Shown in pieces: positions 54,797 through 63,760 of a DNA stretch of 64,000 nucleotides. Origin of the DNA: Paenibacillus sp. FSL R5-0490. GTDB taxonomy: Bacteria > Bacillota > Bacilli > Bacillales > Cytobacillaceae. A program made the position numbers and the translations under genes. The stretch spans positions 124,001 to 188,000 of the forward strand of contig NZ_MRTQ01000002.1 of assembly GCF_001956215.1 (NCBI RefSeq). The letters run 5' to 3'. Positions within the stretch are counted from its first letter, which is position 1. Every line of letters starts with the position of its first letter. The notes beneath the pieces were generated by a model. The model did no database searches and had not been told where the DNA came from. It worked only from the letters and a program-made list of their open reading frames with translations.

Positions 54797-56611
54797 ATGG
54801 TTCAAACAGCAATAACCAGGTTGAAGCGTCATGAGGTACCGAAAGAGCGCACATGGAAAGTGGAGGATTTATTTGCATTGGAGGAAGATTGGCATAAAGA
54901 GATAAGGAGTATTGAAGAGGATCTTGCCGTATTTGAGCAATACAAAGGAAAACTCCATGAAGATCCGCAAACTTTGCTTGGCTGCCTATCCGCTCAGGAA
55001 AAGCTTTCTATCCGTCTTGTCCAGGCCGGCACTTATGCCAGCTTGCGCCAGTCTGAAGATGGCACAAATCCTGACAATCAGGCAAATTCATCACGAATAG
55101 CCTCTTTAAGAGCAAAAGCCGCCTCCACTCTATCGTTTATTGATTCTGAATTATTATCTCTGCCAGATGGTTCAATTGAAAAATACATAAATGAAGAAAG
55201 CGGCTTGGAACCGTTCAGAAAAGGGCTGACCGAACTGCTGGTAACAAAGAGGCACAGGCTTTCTCCGGAAACGGAAGAAGCGCTGGCTGCAATGGGAGAA
55301 GTATTTGGTGCTCCCTATAATATCTATCAGGCTGCAAAACTTGCAGACATGCCATTTGCCTCATTTAATGATAGTAAAGGAAACGAATTGCCAAATTCTT
55401 TTGCTCTTTACGAGGATCGCTATGAATTTTCGCCTGATACCACAATCAGAAGGAATGCCTATTCATCGTTTACAGATTCATTGGAAAACTACAAGAATAC
55501 ATTTGCTTCTGCATATTCTGCTGAGGTGAAAAAGCAGGTAACTCTTTCAAGGCTGAGAAAATACAGCTCAGTCACACAAATGCTGCTTGATTCCCAGCAT
55601 GTAACAGAGGAAATGTATACCAATCAGCTGGACATAATCCAAAAAGAGCTTGCTCCCCATATGCGCAGATATGCTCAGCTGAAGAAAAAAGTCCTTGGAT
55701 TGGATAAAATGCTTTTTTGTGACCTAAAGGCTCCATTAGATCCGGAGTTTAATCCGGAAACAACATATGAAAAAGCATCCGAAGTCATACTGGAAGCTCT
55801 CAAGGTGATGGGCCCGGAATATACGGATATTATGAAGAAAGGCCTGTCAGACCGGTGGGTTGATTTAGCTGATAATGTTGGTAAATCCACAGGCGCTTTT
55901 TGTGCAAGTCCGTACGGTTCCCATCCATTTATCCTGATTACATGGACAGACACGATGCGCGGTGCTTTTGTTCTCGCTCATGAGCTTGGACATGCGGGTC
56001 ATTTTTATTTGGCCAATAAATATCAGCGTATCATGAATACCCGCCCTTCAACTTATTTTGTCGAAGCACCCTCTACACTAAACGAAATGCTGCTTGGCCA
56101 GCATTTATTGGCAGGTACTGAAGATAAAAGAATGAAGCGCTGGGTTATTCTTCAGATGCTTGGAACGTATTATCATAACTTTGTCACACATCTTCTCGAA
56201 GGAGAGTACCAGCGCAGAGTATACCGTCTGGCTGAACAGGGTGTTCCGTTAACGGCGAAAACCCTCTCAGCTCAAAAATTAGACACACTTGCTGAATTCT
56301 GGGGAGATTCGGTTGAACTGGATGATAAGGCCGCTTTAACCTGGATGAGACAGCCTCACTATTACATGGGACTTTACCCATATACCTATTCAGCCGGTTT
56401 AACTGCTTCCACTGCTATGGCACAAAGCATCCAGGAGGAAGGCCAGCCTGCTGTCGACCGCTGGCTTGATGTCCTTAAAGCCGGGGGAACAAAAAAACCG
56501 CTTGAACTGCTTAAGAGTGCCGGCATTGATATGTCTAAGCCGGATCCGATCCGCAAAGCAGTAAGATATGTTGGAACATTGGTGGACGAATTGGAAAACA
56601 GCTATGTGTAA
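54797..56611 (+). CDS. Oligoendopeptidase F, second M3 peptidase
   Basis: A 604-residue M3B metallopeptidase with HELGH in VLAHELGHAGHF (about residue 394) and the downstream Glu region STLNEMLL. The N-terminal PepF-type domain is present. By eye it is clearly a paralogue of the 3646-5433 gene but distant from it (HELGH versus HECGH). GGAGGG precedes the ATG. Single gene closed by a strong terminator. Confidence 0.93.
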   Translation: MVQTAITRLKRHEVPKERTWKVEDLFALEEDWHKEIRSIEEDLAVFEQYKGKLHEDPQTLLGCLSAQEKLSIRLVQAGTYASLRQSEDGTNPDNQANSSRIASLRAKAASTLSFIDSELLSLPDGSIEKYINEESGLEPFRKGLTELLVTKRHRLSPETEEALAAMGEVFGAPYNIYQAAKLADMPFASFNDSKGNELPNSFALYEDRYEFSPDTTIRRNAYSSFTDSLENYKNTFASAYSAEVKKQVTLSRLRKYSSVTQMLLDSQHVTEEMYTNQLDIIQKELAPHMRRYAQLKKKVLGLDKMLFCDLKAPLDPEFNPETTYEKASEVILEALKVMGPEYTDIMKKGLSDRWVDLADNVGKSTGAFCASPYGSHPFILITWTDTMRGAFVLAHELGHAGHFYLANKYQRIMNTRPSTYFVEAPSTLNEMLLGQHLLAGTEDKRMKRWVILQMLGTYYHNFVTHLLEGEYQRRVYRLAEQGVPLTAKTLSAQKLDTLAEFWGDSVELDDKAALTWMRQPHYYMGLYPYTYSAGLTASTAMAQSIQEEGQPAVDRWLDVLKAGGTKKPLELLKSAGIDMSKPDPIRKAVRYVGTLVDELENSYV

Positions 56612-56648
56612 CAAGAACCCCCTCCGATTTAGGGAGGGGGATTCTTGT
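56611..56648. terminator. Bidirectional terminator
   Basis: ACAAGAA-CCCCCTCC/GGGAGGGGG-TTCTTGT stem, GC-rich centre with A/T ends. Confidence 0.85.
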
Positions 56649-56663
56649 GTTTCCTCTGATTGT

Positions 56664-57932
56664 TTAAAGTGTTCCGACAGTCCTATTAAGCGGTTTTAAG
56701 CTAATCGTTTTCTCTATAAAAACAAAGCTGTCATACCTTAGAGAGATTTTAGTGGGAACATAATTACCATACTGTTCATATTCAGGATTATATACAACTC
56801 CGATGGCCCGGTGTCCAATAGTATCTGTGAATAGATCTCTGTTTTCATCGGTGAACAGCAATACTTTATCTCCGGGTCCAGCCATTTGAAGGGCATCCTC
56901 CCAGCTTCCCGCCTGTGCGGGAGGCACCTCCATAACCTGCATTTCACTCCCCCATTGTTCGGCGGCTATAACGGTACCTGAGTATGTGCCAAAACCTAAT
57001 GCTAAAACTTGATCTTCTCCATATTTTTCACGGAGGATTTGCCCAACATTCACAAGTCCCTCTTCTTTCATATCGGTTGCTCTTGCATCCCCAATATGTG
57101 TGTTGTGTTCCCAAACGATAACCTTTGCATCTTTCCCGTAAAATTCCGATACTTCCTCCAGTGCACTTACCATGTGATGGTCCCTGATATTCCAATCATC
57201 AGGACCGCCTTTTACCATCGCCCGATAATAGTTTTCTGCATTCAGGGCAACAAGGCTGTTTATCAAAAGGTTCAGTGATTCCTCTTCAAAGTTACTGGTT
57301 TCCTCCCACTTGTTTTTTATTTTCAGCAAAAGGTCGGCAACCTCCTTTTCGCAGGCGTCTCCATGAAATTCAGCAGCCACTGCATAATTTTCCGGCTTCC
57401 GGTGATATGGCTCAAAGCAGGAAAAAGCTTTTTTAGCAGCTTCCAGCTCGACTGCTCCCTTTGATTCCAGAAGTTTTATTATTTCATCCATAGACTCCCA
57501 TAAGCTATATATGTCGATGCCATAGAAACCCGCCATTTGGCTTTGCTCTTCAATGTGCTGATTATAATGATGAATCCAGGTAATCAGCTGTTTTATTTCC
57601 TCATTCGCCCACATCCATGTCGGCCACCGGTTAAAATCCTTCAGTGCTTCAAGGGGGTTCATAGGCGCATACCCTTTAACATACCTGTTAACTGTAAAGC
57701 AGGAAGGCCAGTCCCCTTCCACAGCGATACAACTGAACCCTTTCTGTTCAATCAGCTCTTTGGATATTTCCGCTCTTATTGAATAAAATTCTGATGTTCC
57801 ATGTGAAGCTTCTCCCAATAAAACGAATTTCGCTTTCCCGGCAGCTACAATAATGCGGTCAAGCCAAGATGGATCGCTGAGAGAGCCTGCTTCCGATTGA
57901 ATAGATGAAATCAGTCTTTTAGTTGCATTCAT
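56664..57932 (-). CDS. Erythromycin esterase-like protein
   Basis: A 422-residue protein of the erythromycin esterase/succinoglycan synthesis family. Signature motifs are LLGEASHGTSEF (residues 38-49), AVEGDWP, and VWEHNTHIGDAR (about 280). True Ere enzymes hydrolyse macrolide rings; most chromosomal Bacillus homologues have other or unknown substrates, so resistance should not be assumed. ATG 57932 follows GAGGTGAT; an in-frame GTG three codons upstream is part of that site. Confidence 0.88.
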   Translation of the reverse strand: MNATKRLISSIQSEAGSLSDPSWLDRIIVAAGKAKFVLLGEASHGTSEFYSIRAEISKELIEQKGFSCIAVEGDWPSCFTVNRYVKGYAPMNPLEALKDFNRWPTWMWANEEIKQLITWIHHYNQHIEEQSQMAGFYGIDIYSLWESMDEIIKLLESKGAVELEAAKKAFSCFEPYHRKPENYAVAAEFHGDACEKEVADLLLKIKNKWEETSNFEEESLNLLINSLVALNAENYYRAMVKGGPDDWNIRDHHMVSALEEVSEFYGKDAKVIVWEHNTHIGDARATDMKEEGLVNVGQILREKYGEDQVLALGFGTYSGTVIAAEQWGSEMQVMEVPPAQAGSWEDALQMAGPGDKVLLFTDENRDLFTDTIGHRAIGVVYNPEYEQYGNYVPTKISLRYDSFVFIEKTISLKPLNRTVGTL

Positions 57933-58067
57933 TTTTATCACCTCAATTTAGCCTTATAGCTAACTTGCCCATTTGAATTAGGATTATATGGCTGAATATT
58001 AGATCACTGCGGAGAGAAAACTTTAAAGAAAGCAGCTCGAATATATATCAGAAGGGGATAGTGAATC

Positions 58068-58256
58068 ATGAAAGAAATGGCTGAAAAATACCTGACATCC
58101 GCACCGAAAGAAAAGATGGTTACTATTGAAAATGACGGCAAATTTCCGAATCTAAAAAATGCGGTCGGGGATTCTGTTGATGAACATGAACAACTGGAAA
58201 CGGCAAATGCTATTCTAGGCGCAAAAGAAATCGGCCAGCAAAATGAAAATCTTTAA
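58068..58256 (+). CDS. Small hypothetical protein, 62 residues
   Basis: A 62-residue acidic protein (MKEMAEKYLTSAPKEKMV...) with no recognised family. AAGGGGA is about 11 nt before the ATG. It lies 21 nt upstream of the splA-like gene, in the same direction, so probably in the same transcript. Confidence 0.65.
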   Translation: MKEMAEKYLTSAPKEKMVTIENDGKFPNLKNAVGDSVDEHEQLETANAILGAKEIGQQNENL

Positions 58257-58277
58257 TGAATTGGGGGTGGGAATAAC

Positions 58278-58520
58278 ATGGAAACAATAGATCCTAAAAC
58301 AGTAAAAACAGGAGATGAGGTATATGTCATTTACCATAATCCTCATACTCCCAGTGTAGCAAACGTAAGGCCAGCCGAAATTGTTCCGCATCCAAAAGAT
58401 CCTAATGCAGTTGCCCTCTTTCTTAATGAGTCCTTCCATTTAATAGAAGAAGACGATGCCCTGTTCTCTTCTGAAAAGGATGCTGAAGAGGCTTTTCAGG
58501 AGTTATATGGAGATTACTGA
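58278..58520 (+). CDS. splA: SplA-like transcriptional regulator
   Basis: An 80-residue protein that matches SplA: GDEVYVIYHNPHTPSVANVRPAEIV and LIEEDDALFSSEKDAE. In B. subtilis SplA regulates the spore photoproduct lyase gene splB by a TRAP-like mechanism. Here splB is not adjacent. RBS GGGGGTGG. Confidence 0.88.
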   Translation: METIDPKTVKTGDEVYVIYHNPHTPSVANVRPAEIVPHPKDPNAVALFLNESFHLIEEDDALFSSEKDAEEAFQELYGDY

Positions 58521-58527
58521 AGTCAAA

Positions 58528-58566
58528 TAAAGAAAGACTGTTATGTTAGAAACAACAGTCTTTCTC
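58528..58566. terminator. Bidirectional terminator
   Basis: AGAAAGACTGTT/AACAGTCTTTCT stem between convergent splA- and ydjO-like genes. Confidence 0.85.
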
Positions 58567-58576
58567 TATATGCTGA

Positions 58577-58759
58577 TTATAGTATTTCCGGCAATTCCCT
58601 CATTTCGGCAGTTGTTTCATCACCGCATAATGGACATTTTAAATCTGAAGAGGCAAAATCTTTTCTCATCCAGCCATTGCAGCTGTTACAGGAATACACC
58701 TCTGTGTCGAGCATTACAACCTCTGGCTTATCATCTTGGCCTTTTTTATTGAAAAAAAT
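58577..58759 (-). CDS. ydjO: YdjO-type cold-inducible zinc-ribbon protein, apparent ATT start
   Basis: A 60-residue protein: (I/M)FFNKKGQDDKPEVV then VYSCNSCNGWMRKDFASSD and KCPLCG, the YdjO zinc-ribbon pattern with two CxxC pairs. AAGGGGG lies 8 nt before an ATT codon at 58759, exactly where family members begin MFFNK. The only in-frame ATG, at codon 16, would lose the conserved start. The codon is therefore probably a genuine ATT initiator or a recent ATG-to-ATT change. Confidence 0.8.
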   Translation of the reverse strand: MFFNKKGQDDKPEVVMLDTEVYSCNSCNGWMRKDFASSDLKCPLCGDETTAEMRELPEIL

Positions 58760-58849
58760 TGGAAACGCCCCCTTTTTTTCTTAGTATGGCCAAGAAACGG
58801 GAAAATTATTGAATATGTTAAAAACAATATTTGAAGAGGAGGAAATTTA

Positions 58850-58987
58850 ATGGCCCGCCAACAGAAGAAGAAAAACATTACAATAGCAGGAACAGATATT
58901 GATGAGGTAAAAAGGCTGAATAGCCAATCCGGATTATCCTATAACGAAGTAAAAAGAATGCTGGCAGAAAATTATTTAAAGAAATGA
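58850..58987 (+). CDS. Small basic hypothetical protein, 45 residues
   Basis: ATG 58850 with a strong GAGGAGG 7 nt ahead. MARQQKKKNITIAGTDIDEVKRLNSQSG... ends YNEVKRMLAENYLKK. The basic N-terminus and strand-helix-helix layout suggest a small nucleic-acid-binding or ribbon-helix-helix protein. No family recognised with certainty. Confidence 0.75.
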   Translation: MARQQKKKNITIAGTDIDEVKRLNSQSGLSYNEVKRMLAENYLKK

Positions 58988-59032
58988 AGTTTTCATTAGG
59001 TTAGATCATGAAAAAGGCTGTCCGCTTGTTTA

Positions 59033-59779
59033 TCATGATGTAACCCTTGTTAAAGGCCAAAAATAGGCATGCTTTTGCGGAGTATAGTGTAAAATTGGCT
59101 CGTTCGTAAAGTACTTGTCAGGTAAAAATGATGCCATTGTATTTTCATATATCAAACACAAAGCTTCATGCAGCTGCCATTTTGTATGATGGATATCCCC
59201 GCGAAAAACCTCTTCACCTTTTGTTACCCATAGGCAATATCTCTCAGTCAGCCATTCATCAAGTGACCCTGCCTTTGAGTTAAAAGGGCTTGATGCTACC
59301 TTATATTGGGCTTTGAATTGTCCGCTCCTTTTATTTTCATTATTTCGCCTGCTTTCATAATTAATGAATCCTTCTGCCTTATCAACTTTCATATTGGCAT
59401 TCATATAGGGAAGGAAATAAAGCATTCTGGCTCCTGTGACCGCTAAAATATTGTCGGCATCAAGGCTGAAAAAATACACACCTTTCTTTCCCCCAAACTC
59501 TACATAAGTTCTTACATTCAGTTCATTCATTGTTTTCATCATTGGTATTGGCGGCAAGCCGCGGACTCTCATTCTGCTGATCCAGAAAGGTACTATTCCA
59601 ATCCAGGCTTCGCCCTTAAATGTATCCAGAGTTAACTGAGAAGGAATATGCTTCTCCATTATTTCTGCCGGTACCGGCCAATGAGCAAACAGTACATCAT
59701 TCCATATTTGCTCCATCACCCACGGTCTATCAGGCAGCGGAAAAGGTCTGTGCCCTGTTATCTCAAGTGCATTCTCCAT
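59033..59779 (-). CDS. DUF2071 protein (YqjF-like)
   Basis: A 248-residue acetoacetate decarboxylase-like fold protein of the DUF2071/YqjF family, recognised by WNDVLFAHWPVPAEIMEKHIP and GEAWIGIVPFWISRMR near the N-terminus and YFFSLDADN in the middle. Function unknown. RBS GAGG upstream. Confidence 0.88.
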   Translation of the reverse strand: MENALEITGHRPFPLPDRPWVMEQIWNDVLFAHWPVPAEIMEKHIPSQLTLDTFKGEAWIGIVPFWISRMRVRGLPPIPMMKTMNELNVRTYVEFGGKKGVYFFSLDADNILAVTGARMLYFLPYMNANMKVDKAEGFINYESRRNNENKRSGQFKAQYKVASSPFNSKAGSLDEWLTERYCLWVTKGEEVFRGDIHHTKWQLHEALCLIYENTMASFLPDKYFTNEPILHYTPQKHAYFWPLTRVTS

Positions 59780-59940
59780 CCTCCTGCCCCCTTCTTTAAT
59801 ATTAGTAAGAATATTCCTCGAATTTGCGGTTCTAAACCATTGCCTTACTTAAAGCATTTCAGTCTTATACACAAAAAGATCGCCACGTCCTGGCAAAATG
59901 CACTCGGAAATGACGATCATAGTGTTGTGTTTATTTTCCC

Positions 59941-60156
59941 TTAACGGCTTTCATCATACCCTTTACGCGGTATGGAAATATCCACCCCAACAACATCCTC
60001 AATAACCGCATCCGCCTGGCCTTCCATATAGGCATCACTTACCTGCTCATGAGTTGTTGCGAGACCTGAGGAAAGCTGATCATTTCTATTATAATCCTCA
60101 GCCTCATAATATCTGCCAGCAATATTCGTGCCATTATTATTGTCTTTTTTATTCAT
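59941..60156 (-). CDS. DUF4025 protein (YozQ-like)
   Basis: A 71-residue, polar, probably disordered protein (MNKKDNNNGTNIAGRYYEAEDYN... YMEGQADAVIED). Matches the Bacillus YozQ family, reported with sporulation genes; function unknown. RBS AAGGAGG before the ATG. Confidence 0.82.
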   Translation of the reverse strand: MNKKDNNNGTNIAGRYYEAEDYNRNDQLSSGLATTHEQVSDAYMEGQADAVIEDVVGVDISIPRKGYDESR

Positions 60157-60311
60157 ATAGAATCCCTCCTTCTAAAATGAGAACTATCCTTATTTTGGAC
60201 ATTAAACCGATTATCATACGATTCAAATCAAACTCTATGCGAGAAAACAAAAAATCTGCCCTTATAAAGGCAGATTTTAAGCAGCTTTGAATGTTCAGTT
60301 ATCCACTAAGT

Positions 60312-60407
60312 TTACCAGCCAACGTAAGCAGCACCAACAATGATTAGAAGTATAAACAGGACAACGATTAAAGCAAATCCGCCGCCATATCCTGCGCCTG
60401 CACCCAT
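60312..60407 (-). CDS. YjcZ family tiny sporulation membrane protein
   Basis: A 31-residue protein: [25 protein letters not shown]... a Gly/Tyr-rich head then one hydrophobic helix, typical YjcZ. AGGAGG is 6 nt before the ATG. Confidence 0.92.
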   Translation of the reverse strand: MGAGAGYGGGFALIVVLFILLIIVGAAYVGW

Positions 60408-60635
60408 TCTAACACCTCCTGACGTCTAGTGACAGTGTATGAACAAGATGTTTGTCCCGAATGGGCAGATGTAACAGAGGAAAAAAATTTATATCGAAAA
60501 ATCGCCGAAAATGTGAACAAAAATAGGAGATTAATCATCCATTTTCATTTGGTAAGAAAAAAACTCTTTACTGCAAACGGATTCATGTTAAAATGGACAT
60601 GTAATCAAGTTAGATGTCTGACGTCTACTCACGAA

Positions 60636-60686
60636 CCTCTTTAAACAGAGGTCTATATTTTTGACGTTTCGTAAAAACGTTTTCAT
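60636..60686 (+). promoter_or_regulatory. Hairpin and candidate cre box before nupC
   Basis: CCTCT-TTAAAC-AGAGG (60636-60651) is followed by TCTATATTTTT and could be a small attenuator or terminator of an upstream transcript. Just after it, GTAAAAACGTTTTCAT (60671-60686) matches the CcpA cre consensus at 14 of 16 positions. The rest of 60408-60716 holds a repeated CTGACGTCTA (60419 and 60618) and no gene that I can support. Confidence 0.5.
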
Positions 60687-60716
60687 CATTCTAAATTCAA
60701 CAAATGAGGTGTCAAC

Positions 60717-61934
60717 ATGAGTTTTATCTGGGGTATATTTGGAATTGTGACCGTATTGGGAATAGCTTTCCTTCTTTCATCCAATCGTAAAGCGATCAAT
60801 TTACGCACAATTCTTGGCGGTCTAGCCATTCAGTTTGCCTTTGCCTTTGCCGTACTTAAATGGGATCTTGGGAAAAAGGCACTGGAAAAATTAACTTTCG
60901 CAGTAAATGACATTGTAAGTTACGCCAATGAAGGAGTTAATTTCCTCTTTGGAGGATTATTTCAGGAAGGTTCAGGTGTTGGATTTGTATTTGCATTCCA
61001 GGTCTTAACAGTTGTTATCTTCTTCTCTTCCCTAATCTCTGTTCTATATTATACAGGGATCATGCAATTTATTATTAAAGTGATTGGCGGAGGCCTTTCT
61101 AAGCTGCTTGGAACCAGCAAGGCAGAATCGATTTCTGCTGCTGCCAATATTTTTGTCGGACAGACAGAGGCACCTCTTATCGTGCGCCCATTCATCAGCA
61201 AAATGACAAAGTCGGAATTATTCGCTGTCATGACCGGCGGTTTGGCTTCCGTGGCAGGTTCAGTTCTGATTGGTTATTCACTGCTTGGTGTTCCACTGGA
61301 ATACCTGCTTGCAGCAAGCTTTATGGCAGCACCTGCAGGTCTTATTATGGCTAAAATGATGATGCCTGAAACTGAAAAATCAGAAACAACTGATGATATT
61401 AACATTGAAAAAGATACACAATCTGTCAATATTGTAGATGCTGCGGCCCGGGGAGCGAGCGATGGTTTAATGCTTGCCTTGAACATCGGTGCCATGCTTC
61501 TTGCTTTCATTGCTTTAGTTGCTTTAATCAATGGAATCATCGGTTTTGCAGGCGGACTTTTCGGGCTTGAAAACTTAACACTTGAAATGATTCTTGGCTT
61601 TATTTTTGCCCCAATTGCTTTTGCAGTGGGAGTCCCTTGGGCTGAAGCTGTACAGGCTGGCGGCTATATCGGCCAAAAGCTTGTGCTGAATGAATTCGTT
61701 GCTTACTCAGCCTTTGCTCCTGAAATCAGCAGCCTGTCTCCTAAGACTGTTGCAGTAGTAAGCTTCGCGCTTTGCGGCTTTGCAAACATTTCTTCTATGG
61801 CCATCCTTCTTGGCGGCCTCGGCAACCTGGCTCCTGACCGCAGAAATGATATTGCCAAGCTTGGCATCCGTGCAGTAATAGCTGGAGCTCTTGCCTCTCT
61901 GCTAAGTGCAGCAATTGCAGGAATGTTAATTTAA
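60717..61934 (+). CDS. nupC: Concentrative nucleoside transporter
   Basis: A 405-residue CNT-family proton-coupled nucleoside importer with about ten membrane segments. Characteristic motifs: GQTEAPLIVRPFI (residues 142-154), SMAILLGGLG and GYIGQKLVLNEFVAYS. RBS GAGGTG. A candidate cre box upstream suggests glucose repression. Single gene with a terminator. Confidence 0.94.
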   Translation: MSFIWGIFGIVTVLGIAFLLSSNRKAINLRTILGGLAIQFAFAFAVLKWDLGKKALEKLTFAVNDIVSYANEGVNFLFGGLFQEGSGVGFVFAFQVLTVVIFFSSLISVLYYTGIMQFIIKVIGGGLSKLLGTSKAESISAAANIFVGQTEAPLIVRPFISKMTKSELFAVMTGGLASVAGSVLIGYSLLGVPLEYLLAASFMAAPAGLIMAKMMMPETEKSETTDDINIEKDTQSVNIVDAAARGASDGLMLALNIGAMLLAFIALVALINGIIGFAGGLFGLENLTLEMILGFIFAPIAFAVGVPWAEAVQAGGYIGQKLVLNEFVAYSAFAPEISSLSPKTVAVVSFALCGFANISSMAILLGGLGNLAPDRRNDIAKLGIRAVIAGALASLLSAAIAGMLI

Positions 61935-61941
61935 TAGTCTG

Positions 61942-61976
61942 ATAGCATACTGGATAACCGGTATGCTATTTTTTTG
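61942..61976 (+). terminator. Terminator after nupC
   Basis: ATAGCATAC/GTATGCTAT stem with a 10-nt loop and seven T residues. Confidence 0.92.
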
Positions 61977-62142
61977 ATGATGAAGGCGAGAATTGTCGAA
62001 CATTATCTGAAAATTATTTTAATTCAGAGTTGATTTTATATTTTTATTAATGTTAAAGTATTGATGTAAGCGTTACCAATAGTATTCTTCTAAAGTTTTG
62101 CAGCATGGAAATACATAGACTACTATTTTAAGGAGGAATTAT

Positions 62143-63627
62143 ATGAGTCAGTTAACTGCAGGTTTAAAAGAAAAGGTAGAAAAGTTCTTAAGCGGAAAGA
62201 AAAAATTATATATCAATGGTGAATTTGTTGAAAGCAAATCACAAAAAACGTTTGATACGTATAATCCAGCGACAGGAGAAGTTCTGGCTACTGTTTTCGA
62301 AGCCGGTGCAGAAGATATTGATCTGGCAGTAAAAGCAGCCCGAAAGGCGTTTGATGAAGGCAAATGGTCTAAAATGAGCGCTTCTAAGCGCAGCCGCCTG
62401 ATGTACAAGCTTGCTGATCTTATGGAAGAAAACAGTGAAGAATTAGCACAGCTTGAGACATTGGATAATGGAAAGCCAATCCGTGAAACAACAAATGCCG
62501 ATATTCCATTGGCAATTGAACATATGCGCTACTATGCAGGCTGGTCTACGAAGATTGTCGGACAGACTATTCCTGTCAACGGGCCATTCTTCAACTATAC
62601 CCGCCATGAAGCTGTTGGTGTAGTGGGGCAAATCATCCCTTGGAACTTCCCTCTTCTAATGGCAATGTGGAAGCTTGGTGCTGCCCTGGCAACAGGATGT
62701 ACGGTAGTTCTTAAACCAGCAGAGCAAACACCTCTTTCAGCTTTATATCTTGCTGAGTTAATGGATCAGGCAGGCTTCCCTCCAGGGGTTATCAATATTG
62801 TTCCTGGTTTTGGAGAAACAGCTGGCCAGCCGCTTGTTGACCATCCGCTGGTAGATAAAATTGCGTTTACTGGTTCTACAGAAGTAGGTAAACGGATTAT
62901 GTCCAATGCTTCAAAGACTTTAAAGCGGGTTACGCTTGAGCTTGGCGGCAAATCTCCGAACATTATCCTGCCGGATGCTGATTTATCAAAGGCAATTCCT
63001 GGAGCTCTTAACGGTGTTATGTTCAACCAGGGACAGGTTTGCTGTGCCGGCTCCCGTGTTTTCATTCAAAAGAAGCAGTTTGATAATGTTGTAGCTGACA
63101 TGGCTTCACATGCTAAAAAAATCAAGCAAGGTGCCGGAATTCATGCTGACACTGAAATCGGCCCGCTTGTATCTGCTGAGCAGCAAAACAGAGTTCTTGG
63201 GTATATTGAAAAAGGCCTGAGCGAAGGTGCACAGCTTGTAGCAGGAGGAGATAAGCCGCAGGAGCAAGGTTACTTCGTCTCCCCTACTATCTTTGCAGAT
63301 GTTAATGATGAAATGACAATTGCGAAGGAAGAAATCTTCGGACCGGTTATTTCGGCCATGCCTTATGATGATATTGACGAATTAATTAACCGTGCCAATA
63401 ACAGCGAATATGGATTAGCTGCAGGAGTTTGGACTCGTGATGTTGCAAATGCACACTATGTGGCCAATAAACTCCGCGCTGGTACTGTTTGGGTGAACTG
63501 CTATAACGCTTTCGATGCTGCCTCTCCATTTGGCGGCTATAAGCAATCCGGTATCGGCCGTGAAATGGGCTCATACGCTCTTGATAACTATACAGAAGTT
63601 AAGAGTGTCTGGATCTCAATGAAATAA
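62143..63627 (+). CDS. dhaS: NAD(P)-dependent aldehyde dehydrogenase (DhaS-like)
   Basis: A 494-residue class 1/2-type aldehyde dehydrogenase. Motifs: IPWNFPLLM, cofactor loop FTGSTEVGK, catalytic Glu in LELGGKSPN (about 266) and catalytic Cys in [11 protein letters not shown] (about 300). Oxidises aldehydes to acids. Best match is B. subtilis DhaS by length and sequence feel. Strong AAGGAGG. Confidence 0.92.
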   Translation: MSQLTAGLKEKVEKFLSGKKKLYINGEFVESKSQKTFDTYNPATGEVLATVFEAGAEDIDLAVKAARKAFDEGKWSKMSASKRSRLMYKLADLMEENSEELAQLETLDNGKPIRETTNADIPLAIEHMRYYAGWSTKIVGQTIPVNGPFFNYTRHEAVGVVGQIIPWNFPLLMAMWKLGAALATGCTVVLKPAEQTPLSALYLAELMDQAGFPPGVINIVPGFGETAGQPLVDHPLVDKIAFTGSTEVGKRIMSNASKTLKRVTLELGGKSPNIILPDADLSKAIPGALNGVMFNQGQVCCAGSRVFIQKKQFDNVVADMASHAKKIKQGAGIHADTEIGPLVSAEQQNRVLGYIEKGLSEGAQLVAGGDKPQEQGYFVSPTIFADVNDEMTIAKEEIFGPVISAMPYDDIDELINRANNSEYGLAAGVWTRDVANAHYVANKLRAGTVWVNCYNAFDAASPFGGYKQSGIGREMGSYALDNYTEVKSVWISMK

Positions 63628-63638
63628 TAGCCGAATCA

Positions 63639-63667
63639 AAAAAAGGAACCTTTCGAGGTTCCTTTTT
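63639..63667 (+). terminator. Terminator after the aldehyde dehydrogenase gene
   Basis: GGAACC-TTTCGA-GGTTCC stem with A/T runs on both sides. Confidence 0.93.
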
Positions 63668-63760
63668 TAATTGAAATCCCTCCCTATTAAGAATAAGTTC
63701 ACAGATTATCCATAGGATTTTTGATGGATATTATTTATCCTTATATTGGGAGGGGAAATA

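Noticed and set aside
56664-57932. Macrolide resistance gene
   Set aside because: The family motif set is shared by many chromosomal proteins of unknown substrate; no mobile context was seen.
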